Positions 7,638 to 13,490 of a stretch of DNA of 14,072 nucleotides are shown here, piece by piece. The translations under genes and the position numbers were made by a program. A model generated the notes under the pieces. That model searched no databases and was not told where the DNA came from. It saw only the letters and a program-made list of their open reading frames with translations. The number at the start of each line of letters is the position of its first letter. Position 1 is the first letter of the stretch. The DNA is from GCA-001735895 sp964488685. GTDB lineage: Bacteria; Pseudomonadota; Gammaproteobacteria; GCA-001735895. The stretch lies in contig CAZAVY010000079.1 in NCBI GenBank assembly GCA_964488685.1, positions 1-14,072 on the forward strand. Reading direction: 5' to 3'.

Positions 7638-8237
7638 TTAAAGCGTTTTCTTCTTTATCCTTTTGTAACGCGCAAAACGAATGTTGCGGCCTGCATCATC
7701 CTTTTGCAAATAAACCTGGTTTACGATGAATTCCCCCATCCACATAAATTCCTGTTTACCGGAGGGCGCGCCGATATATTTGAAAATTCGGTTTCCCTCC
7801 AAGTCGAAAAACGCCAGCATGGGCGTAGCGCGGACCCGGTTTTGGCGGGCAAATTCTTTCTGGGTAACGTCCAGGCCCGCAAAATCAACGATTTCTATAT
7901 CACCTTCGATATCGATCGTAAGCGAATGAAAATGCTTACGGAAGTATTCCTGTACCTCGGGTTGATTGAGCACGGTTTTTTTCATGCGATGACAAAATGG
8001 ACATTCGTCCATCTCGAAGAAAACGAACACCCCCAGTTTGCCTGATTCACGTGCAATTTCGAGTTCCTCGGTTAGATCTCCGAGGGTTTGTTCGAAAAAA
8101 TACTGGTAGGGATCCTGCGGGGATGATGCTTGCAGGAAGATGGGTACGATCCACAGCAGTAGTGCGATTGCGGGAAGCTTTTTTGCCATCGCTAACATTA
8201 AAGTCGTTTCAGGCCTTCCAGCTTCCCATTTTTGCAT
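7638..8237 (-). CDS. exported thioredoxin-fold protein with CPFC motif
   Basis: A thioredoxin-like protein, probably periplasmic, acting as a thiol reductant or disulfide-handling protein. A signal peptide core is visible (AKKLPAIALLLWIVPIFLQA). The active site DECPFCHRM places the cysteines at residues 79 and 82, and the cis-proline is in RATPMLAFFD. This arrangement resembles SoxW-like and DUF255-related thioredoxin proteins. The frame starts at ATG 8237, but ATG codons at 8198 and 8189 would give a more ordinary signal peptide. None of the three has a strong ribosome binding site, so the start is uncertain. It sits 26 nt after the Met-rich gene and upstream of the TolC gene, all on the minus strand. 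Its partner protein is not evident. Confidence 0.85.
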   Translation of the reverse strand: MQKWEAGRPETTLMLAMAKKLPAIALLLWIVPIFLQASSPQDPYQYFFEQTLGDLTEELEIARESGKLGVFVFFEMDECPFCHRMKKTVLNQPEVQEYFRKHFHSLTIDIEGDIEIVDFAGLDVTQKEFARQNRVRATPMLAFFDLEGNRIFKYIGAPSGKQEFMWMGEFIVNQVYLQKDDAGRNIRFARYKRIKKKTL

Positions 8238-8263
8238 TCACATTTCAATTACTTCATTACAAA

Positions 8264-8588
8264 TTACTGCTGTGGCTGTTGCTCAGCTTGTTGCTGTTGC
8301 GGGGCCATCATATTAGTCCAGGCACCAGGATTCATGAAGCTGGCGACGTTGGTGCCACCCATGTTGTAGACTGATGGATTCATCCACTGCAGGTAGGTAC
8401 TCGGGTTCATGAACGCCTGGTAGCTGCCCGGATTCATCATCCCCATCATCGCCATAGGGTTGAAGACCTGGGCTGGTTGAACGGTGCTGTTATGCGCTGC
8501 ATCGGTGGTCGGTGTTTCGGCCGCGAAAGCGGTTCCTATGAAAAGGCCGGACGCCAATACCTAGTGAAACAATACTCTTGATAAACAT
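8264..8588 (-). pseudogene. small exported Met-rich repeat protein, frameshifted in the signal peptide
   Basis: ATG 8588 has a good ribosome binding site (AAGGGA, 7-8 nt upstream) and begins MFIKSIVSLG, a classic start to a signal peptide. The frame that continues the protein (LASGLFIGTAFAAE and onward to TAA at 8264) is offset by one base near 8556-8561. With one base removed there, the two join into an exported protein of about 107 residues. The mature part carries a 9-residue repeat of the form MNPxxYxxF/W: MNPGSYQAF, MNPSTYLQW, MNPSVYNMG and a last copy MNPGAWTNM. It ends in a Gln-rich tail. Read literally, the long frame has only a TTG at 8557 preceded by an in-frame TAG. Function is unknown; Met-rich exported proteins sometimes bind metals, but that is only a guess here. 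Confidence 0.65.
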
Positions 8589-8763
8589 GATTTGATCCCT
8601 TCAAAAAATTGAAGCTATACTGTATTAGCGAAACCTAATATACGAATATATACTCCGGGATTATTCGGAATAGATACGTATAGCAACCTTTTGTTTCAAT
8701 AATTTCGGTTGCAGCGGGTCTCTCAAAGCTTAGTATGCAGAGCGTGAGCGGAGAATTCTGACA
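8589..8763. promoter_or_regulatory. divergent intergenic control region
   Basis: These 175 AT-rich bases separate the minus-strand Met-rich/thioredoxin/TolC/adaptor group from the plus-strand ExbB-like operon, so promoters for both are expected here. A short hairpin (CTTCAA at 8599-8604 paired with TTGAAG at 8609-8614) partly overlaps the ribosome binding site of the Met-rich gene. I could not pick convincing -35/-10 pairs for either direction. Confidence 0.4.
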
Positions 8764-9417
8764 ATGAAAGCGATTACCGACAAAACCTACGGGCTACTCT
8801 TTTTGTTCTGCAATCTGTTGGGCATTGAGCTTTTCTGCATTTATTTACTGGCCGATATGGGCCTGTTACAAACCATGCTTACCGAGGATTACAGCTTCAT
8901 TTCACGAGTCATCATGGTGATTTACCTGCTTGCGAGCTTGCATGTAGTGCGGGTGTCTTACAGCCTGTCGATTGAAATAAACTCTCTCGCAGCGAACATC
9001 CCGGGTGATGCAACAGGTAGCCACATACAGCGTTATTTTTCGCGGCTGCGTAAGCCGGACGATGAACACGACGAATCGGGAGAGGTATTGATAGACGTAC
9101 TCGAAGGTCGATGCAGAGGGCAATTCAGATTTGGCTATGTGGTCGCCGATCTGATGCTGAAACTGGGGTTACTCGGCACCGTTATCGGGTTTATTTTCAT
9201 GCTCGGATCGTTGGTCAACCTGAACAGTATCGATATCAGCGTAATGCAAAAGCTGTTGGCGCAAATGAGTGGCGGCATGAAGGTCGCGCTTTTCACGACC
9301 TTGACCGGCATGAGTTGCGGGGTGTTGTTGAATATCAAGTATCAATTGCTCGACTGGAGTGTCGACAATCTTCTCGATGACGTTCGCGAACAGACCTACC
9401 AGAGCAAAGCCTGGTGA
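8764..9417 (+). CDS. MotA/TolQ/ExbB proton-channel family protein
   Basis: An inner-membrane ion-channel subunit of 217 residues. Two N-terminal helices (about 10-32 and 46-68) precede a cytoplasmic stretch of about 60 residues. The two conserved ExbB/TolQ pore helices follow at about 130-151 (KLGLLGTVIGFIFMLGSL) and 172-192 (MKVALFTTLTGMSCGVLLN). The threonines in LGTVIG and FTTLTG correspond to pore-lining positions in ExbB. Relatives use proton flow to drive a partner protein in the periplasm. ATG 8764 has GGAG about 10 nt upstream. The stop overlaps the next gene by 4 nt (GTGA), so the ExbD-like partner is translationally coupled. It is not obviously orthologous to true ExbB, TolQ, MotA or ZorA; that assignment needs a family tree. 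Confidence 0.9.
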   Translation: MKAITDKTYGLLFLFCNLLGIELFCIYLLADMGLLQTMLTEDYSFISRVIMVIYLLASLHVVRVSYSLSIEINSLAANIPGDATGSHIQRYFSRLRKPDDEHDESGEVLIDVLEGRCRGQFRFGYVVADLMLKLGLLGTVIGFIFMLGSLVNLNSIDISVMQKLLAQMSGGMKVALFTTLTGMSCGVLLNIKYQLLDWSVDNLLDDVREQTYQSKAW

Positions 9418-10055
9418 AAGCTACGCGGCACAACCATCAACTTTCCGATCCGTTCACGGATTTACTGTTCAACATCCTGCTGGGTTTTACCCTGCTATTT
9501 TTCATTTCCATCATCTTCATGAATCCCATCGCCAGTCTGGGCAACATCAATTACAAGGCGGAATACATTATTACCGCCAGCTGGCCTGAAGATCAGCCCG
9601 ACGATATTGACCTTTGGGTACAGGATCCCTATCGGGAAACGGTTTCGTATTTACAAAAAGAAGCGGGTTGGTTGAACCTTGACCGCGATGATCGCGGTGA
9701 TCTGAACGATACGGTAATGATCAATGGCAAAAAGGTGGTGCATCCGATCAATCAGGAGGTAGTCACGATTCGCGGTATCATTTCGGGAGAGTACGTGGTT
9801 AATCTGCATTACTACGAGACCTTGAGTAACACGCCGGTGAAGATCGTGATCAAGATCGAAAAGGTCAATCCGGTGCTGAAGCTTGTCTACATCGATCAAC
9901 TGGTACTGGATAAGGTGGATGATGAAAAAACGGTGCTGCGTTTCGAACTGGACGCCAATGGAGACATTGTTTCCATCAACCAGTTATCCAAAATACTGAC
10001 ACCCTACCGGCTTGATCCGGAACAACTCATGCTGGATTCGGAGCAAACGCAATGA
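9414..10055 (+). CDS. ExbD-like protein with a YfaP/DUF2135-like periplasmic domain
   Basis: A 213-residue protein starting at GTG 9414, inside the stop of the preceding gene. It has a short cytoplasmic tail and one transmembrane helix (about 17-38). DPFTDLLFNILLGF places D16 where ExbD (D25), TolR and MotB keep their proton-carrying aspartate. The periplasmic part does not look like ExbD/TolR and has no OmpA peptidoglycan-binding motif. It begins AEYIITASWPED and carries acidic motifs DDIDLWVQDP (63-72) and LDRDDRGDLND (89-99). A region like GEYVVNLHYY and predicted beta strands follow. This resembles the YfaP/DUF2135 type of beta-sandwich, and the acidic loops could bind calcium, which is inference. 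Its stop overlaps the third gene by 4 nt (ATGA). Confidence 0.8.
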   Translation: MKATRHNHQLSDPFTDLLFNILLGFTLLFFISIIFMNPIASLGNINYKAEYIITASWPEDQPDDIDLWVQDPYRETVSYLQKEAGWLNLDRDDRGDLNDTVMINGKKVVHPINQEVVTIRGIISGEYVVNLHYYETLSNTPVKIVIKIEKVNPVLKLVYIDQLVLDKVDDEKTVLRFELDANGDIVSINQLSKILTPYRLDPEQLMLDSEQTQ

Positions 10056-10549
10056 CTACGTCGATACTTTCACTGGCACTGGCTTACGCTTTTCTGCTGT
10101 TCCTGGTGTCGCTGGCGATTCTTAAAAGCGAAGTTGCGCCGGGTCTGAAGCTGGTTGTGGTACCGTTGTGTCTGGGATTTTACCTGTGGCATTACAACGC
10201 GCTGCAGGACTACCCCGGTTGGCCCGCCTCGACCGGCATACCCGATAACTTCGAATTGATCAGCAGTATCACCGTTGAGCCGAATCCCGGGCGCGAGGAT
10301 TCAGGCGGCATCTATATCTGGGTCAGGGATCTCGAAAGCGATCAACGATTACCGCGGGCATTTCGATTGCCCTATCACAAGCAACTGCATCGAAAGGTCG
10401 ATGACACACTTCGAAGACAACAACAGGGAGAACGTTTTATCGGCAAACCGCGAGCGGGCGGATCAGTGAATAAACCTGAAATAGAATTCGAGACGATTCG
10501 GCGCGATAACAGGTCTCACAAATCGGAAGCCGAAGCGGCCGATGGTTAA
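10052..10549 (+). CDS. two-helix membrane protein, third gene of the ExbB/ExbD-like operon
   Basis: A 165-residue protein that I do not recognise. Two hydrophobic helices (about 4-24 and 32-51) are joined by a short loop. A conserved-looking stretch (FYLWHYNALQDYPGWP) follows, then a soluble domain with a GGIYIWVRD strand and a basic helix (KQLHRKVDDTLRR). The tail is polar and likely disordered. The many Arg and Lys residues in the soluble part suggest it faces the cytoplasm, though this is not certain. ATG 10052 overlaps the stop of the ExbD-like gene by 4 nt, so it is probably made together with the motor pair as a complex subunit. It converges on the DUF255 gene, with only 4 nt between the two stop codons. 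Confidence 0.75.
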   Translation: MTTSILSLALAYAFLLFLVSLAILKSEVAPGLKLVVVPLCLGFYLWHYNALQDYPGWPASTGIPDNFELISSITVEPNPGREDSGGIYIWVRDLESDQRLPRAFRLPYHKQLHRKVDDTLRRQQQGERFIGKPRAGGSVNKPEIEFETIRRDNRSHKSEAEAADG

Positions 10550-10553
10550 ATCA

Positions 10554-12353
10554 CTACAGGCTGGTGTTACCGCTACGCAGCATGATAAAACTACCGTAGT
10601 AGTAAGGCGAGTCGAGCATTTCGCGGGTCGCGCGTTGCAGCATCGTGGTCGCGCTTTGTCGCACCTCCGGTTTTAAACCGGGAATTTTAAGTGCTACTTC
10701 AAGCCACAGCGTCATCGGCGAATAAAACACCAGGTCCGGAATAATCCATTTTCCCTGGGCAATCGGGATCAGTGGTTGGGCTTTCTGTTGCCAGCGGCCA
10801 TCTTTCAGGAACTTGCTGTGAGCTCGCTCCGACAATAGCGTGGCAATCTGGATCGCTTCGTCATTGTCAAACTTTCGACCGAAGTTGTAAAAGGCCCTGG
10901 CCACCTGGGCATAATCTTCGAACACCGCGTCGGCGATATCGGCATTACCGGCAAAGCGGATCAGCGAACCATCACGGTAAAAATTATCCTGCATGTTGAT
11001 GAACAGTGCGCGCGCGCGTTCGGCATATCGCGAGTCTATATCGGCTGCCTCGGTCAGCGCGTTCAGCATCATTGCGTTCCAACTGGCCAGGCGTTTGTCG
11101 TCGGCGGGCATACCGGCAATTTTGCGTGATTGCAGCTTTTGCAGAATTAGTCTGTTTTTTGCAAATTCACCTGTCGCACCTGGACCAATCAACGGTTCGA
11201 TCAGAAACTCGCCAGGCATCGATTCGGTAAGCCACAGCTGCTTCAGGTGTTCCAGTTGATTCGAGCTCAGCAGGCTAGCCAGTTGTTCGCGCGTCCAGAA
11301 ATATGCGCCGCCTTCCTTGTTGTCATCGTCAACCGCGGACAGGCTCGACATGTAGCCACCCTGCGGATGCTTTAAATTGCTTTCGACAAAATCGAGCGTG
11401 CGCGCGGCGATGTCGGCATAACCCTGGTCGTTCCACAATCGATGCGCCTTCAGGTATAACGATGCCAGCTGTGCATTGTCGTAGAGCATTTTTTCGAAGT
11501 GCGGAGTTTGCCAGTCAGGGTCGGTGGTGTAGCGGAAAAAACCGCCGTTGACATGATCCTGCAGATTCTTCGCGGCCATCATGTGCAAGGTCAACCTGAT
11601 GAAGTCGGCAACATCTTCATCGAGGTCTTTATCGTGAACCACAACGTCGAGCAACGCGTCGATCTGCGGTACGTTGGGAAACTTGCTGGTATTGCCGATG
11701 CCACCCTGAAGTTCGTCTGCAATTTGCATGGTTTGCGAAACAAAAGCATCGATCAAGTCCTCGGATCGTAATTGAGGTGCAAGCAGCGACTGGTTTTCTC
11801 CTTCTTGCATTTGCGTCTGAAAAAAATGATTTGCGGCCTCGGATAGCGCTGCCTGGTTCTGTTGCCATTCCTTATCCAGCTGTTGCAATACCCGGGCAAA
11901 ATCGTCGCGGGGCAGGTAGGTAAACCCGGTTACCGGGTAGCCCTCAGGAGTCAGAAAAACATTCAGCGGCCAGCCGGCCGCGCCGCGAATTTTCTCGACG
12001 AAATCGATCAGACGCCGATCCAGGTCAGGGTCGAGTTCGCGATCGACCTTAACCGCTATGTATCGCTCGTTCAGAATTTCCGCGATACCCTCGTCCTGAT
12101 AACTTTCCCGCTGCATAACGTGGCACCAGTGGCAGGAAAAATACCCGATCGATACCAGTACCAGTCGCTTCGATGCCCTGGCATTTTTGAAAACATCGGC
12201 CTGCCAGGAGTTCCAGTCGACGGGATCCTCGGCATGCATTGCGAGATAAGGGGAGGGATGACCGCTGAGCTGGTTTGACGCGTTGGCGTTGCCGATACCT
12301 AGCCCGACGATCAATATCAACGATACTTGAATTAAACAGCCGGGGAGTTTCAT
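10554..12353 (-). CDS. exported DUF255 thioredoxin-domain protein (YyaL/SPATA20-like)
   Basis: This belongs to the family that joins an N-terminal thioredoxin-like domain (DUF255) to an (alpha/alpha)6-barrel resembling N-acylglucosamine 2-epimerases. The biochemical role is not established. Here a signal peptide is added (hydrophobic core IQVSLILIVGLGIG, cleavage probably after NANA), so the protein should be periplasmic. Signatures are HPSPYLAMHAEDPVDW, the CHWC redox motif at residues 74-77 (SCHWCHVM), and the cis-proline region GAAGWPLNVFLTPEG. The barrel shows GGFFRYTTDPDWQTPHFEKM and LASWNAMMLNALTEAA. ATG 12353 gives 599 residues; an ATG at 12422 would add 23 residues in front of the signal peptide and lies at the predicted transcription start. 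Many family members have about 600-690 residues. It follows the LysR gene after 124 nt. Confidence 0.88.
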   Translation of the reverse strand: MKLPGCLIQVSLILIVGLGIGNANASNQLSGHPSPYLAMHAEDPVDWNSWQADVFKNARASKRLVLVSIGYFSCHWCHVMQRESYQDEGIAEILNERYIAVKVDRELDPDLDRRLIDFVEKIRGAAGWPLNVFLTPEGYPVTGFTYLPRDDFARVLQQLDKEWQQNQAALSEAANHFFQTQMQEGENQSLLAPQLRSEDLIDAFVSQTMQIADELQGGIGNTSKFPNVPQIDALLDVVVHDKDLDEDVADFIRLTLHMMAAKNLQDHVNGGFFRYTTDPDWQTPHFEKMLYDNAQLASLYLKAHRLWNDQGYADIAARTLDFVESNLKHPQGGYMSSLSAVDDDNKEGGAYFWTREQLASLLSSNQLEHLKQLWLTESMPGEFLIEPLIGPGATGEFAKNRLILQKLQSRKIAGMPADDKRLASWNAMMLNALTEAADIDSRYAERARALFINMQDNFYRDGSLIRFAGNADIADAVFEDYAQVARAFYNFGRKFDNDEAIQIATLLSERAHSKFLKDGRWQQKAQPLIPIAQGKWIIPDLVFYSPMTLWLEVALKIPGLKPEVRQSATTMLQRATREMLDSPYYYGSFIMLRSGNTSL

Positions 12354-12427
12354 GAGTTGTCCCATAGCAAAAAGGAAGTCTTTAACGCCACAGTTGCTAA
12401 ATCTATAGTAAAATAGTGGCATAAATT

Positions 12428-12456
12428 GTTAGACCTTTCTAATTGGTATAGTTCAA
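12428..12456 (-). promoter_or_regulatory. candidate sigma70 promoter for the DUF255 gene
   Basis: On the minus strand TTGAAC (12456-12451) and TCTAAC (12433-12428) are separated by 17 nt, each matching the consensus in 4 of 6 positions. Transcription would begin near 12421, leaving about 70 nt of leader before ATG 12353. This supports the internal start over ATG 12422. Confidence 0.35.
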
Positions 12457-12477
12457 TACGAGACAATGCAGCTGAGG

Positions 12478-13410
12478 TCATTTTTGGGGCAGGTAGTGTT
12501 TACCATTGCGGGCGATGAAGTTCCACAGCGCCTGGGCCGAGGGCAGGAAACGTTTATTTCCATGCTTGACCAGGAACCACTTCCGGTTAATCGGCAATCC
12601 CTTTACATCCAGTGAAACAAGGCGTTTTGCCTTGAGTTCGGCAGCGACGGTATGGGACGAAATCACCGCGATACCCATTCCGGCCATCACCGCTTGTTTG
12701 ATGGTCTCATTGCTACCGAATTCGAGGCCTTTCTTCAGCAGATTCTGGTTGCGGGCGAACAGCTTGTCGGTAACCGAGCGGGTGCCGGAACCGGGCTCTC
12801 TCAGCAGGAAGGTTTCATCATCGAGTGCGGTAAGCAAAATCCTGCGTTTCTTCGCCAGCGGATGTTTCGGCGGCACGATTATTATTTGTGGATGATTGCT
12901 GATGAATTTCTTCTCTACAGCAAAATCATCCGGTGGCAAGCCGGTGATTGCAAAATCGAGTTCCATAGTTTCCAGTTTTTCCATGGTTGCTTGACGGTTG
13001 CCCACTTGCAACTGAATTTTGATATCCGGGTGGATTTTCATGAACTCGGCCAACACGGTAGGAGCAAAGTAACGTGCGGTACTGACAACGCCAACCGACA
13101 CGACTCCGTGGTCTTCCCCTTTCAATTCGGATATATTTTCACCAAATCGAGCCAGTGCATCCTGAATTTCCCTGATCAGGGCAAGCAGTTCCTGGCCCGC
13201 CAGGGTTGGAAGCAGGCCGTCAGAACTACGTTCGAGCAACGGAACTTCGATCGCGCTTTCGAGATCCCGTAGCTGCAAAGAGACCGCTGGAGGCGTCAGG
13301 TGTAGTTCTTTTGCGGCACCGGACACGCTGCCGGTACTCACAGTGGCCTCAAATCCGCGCATTTGTTTAAACGTCAGCTGGCGTAACCAGGGGTAAATTA
13401 TTTCTTTCAT
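12478..13410 (-). CDS. LysR family transcriptional regulator, CbbR-like
   Basis: A DNA-binding regulator of 310 residues, normal for LysR proteins. The winged helix-turn-helix is at about residues 10-70 (GSVSGAAKELHLTPPAVSLQ, then RDLE). It continues into the periplasmic-binding-protein-like effector domain, with YFAPTVLAEFMKIHPDIKI, VGNRQATMEKLETMELDFAI, FLLREPGSGTR and GSNETIKQAVMAGMGIAVIS. The last three and the VGNR segment are strong marks of CbbR, the activator of Calvin-cycle (cbb) operons, which senses metabolites. It is divergent from an FBPase-like gene, the arrangement usual for cbbR. ATG 13410 lacks a clear ribosome binding site, but homology starts close behind it. Other LysR subfamilies cannot be fully excluded. 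Confidence 0.88.
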   Translation of the reverse strand: MKEIIYPWLRQLTFKQMRGFEATVSTGSVSGAAKELHLTPPAVSLQLRDLESAIEVPLLERSSDGLLPTLAGQELLALIREIQDALARFGENISELKGEDHGVVSVGVVSTARYFAPTVLAEFMKIHPDIKIQLQVGNRQATMEKLETMELDFAITGLPPDDFAVEKKFISNHPQIIIVPPKHPLAKKRRILLTALDDETFLLREPGSGTRSVTDKLFARNQNLLKKGLEFGSNETIKQAVMAGMGIAVISSHTVAAELKAKRLVSLDVKGLPINRKWFLVKHGNKRFLPSAQALWNFIARNGKHYLPQK

Positions 13411-13490
13411 AATCTGAAAGTTTATTAAACTTTACTTAATAGTCAAATCGGTCCAAAATTGATCGATTAAATTCGGATCGATAATTTCAA
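13411..13490. promoter_or_regulatory. divergent cbbR/fbp-like control region with two inverted repeats
   Basis: The 80 bp between the two start codons hold AAAGTTTATTAAACTTT (13417-13433, perfect 8-bp arms around one T) and a second imperfect inverted repeat. In that second repeat, AAATTGATCGAT (13456-13467) pairs with ATCGATAATTT (13477-13487) with a one-base bulge. LysR proteins bind T-N11-A sites of this kind, so these are likely the regulator's recognition and activation sites. Exact promoters were not resolved. Confidence 0.55.

Noticed and set aside
7629..8045. 138-codon plus-strand open frame opposite the thioredoxin-like gene
   Set aside because: It lies antisense to the CPFC protein, with no ribosome binding site or recognisable motifs.
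8310..8455. CRISPR-like or tandem DNA repeat
   Set aside because: The periodicity is at protein level (MNPxxY repeats) with varied codons and no spacer structure.
8764..10055. Standard TonB-ExbB-ExbD or Tol-Pal system
   Set aside because: There is no TonB, TolA, TolB or Pal gene, and the periplasmic domain of the ExbD-like protein is of a different type.
8764..10549. Zorya-type phage defence system
   Set aside because: The ExbB/MotA-like and ExbD-like genes fit superficially, but the second protein has no peptidoglycan-binding domain and no ZorC/ZorD or ZorE-like gene is present.
12354..12422. 23-residue extension of the DUF255 protein from ATG 12422
   Set aside because: It would place polar residues before the signal peptide, and a candidate promoter puts the transcription start at about that codon.
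12652..13272. 206-codon plus-strand open frame opposite the LysR gene
   Set aside because: It is antisense to a highly conserved regulator; the translation resembles no protein family.
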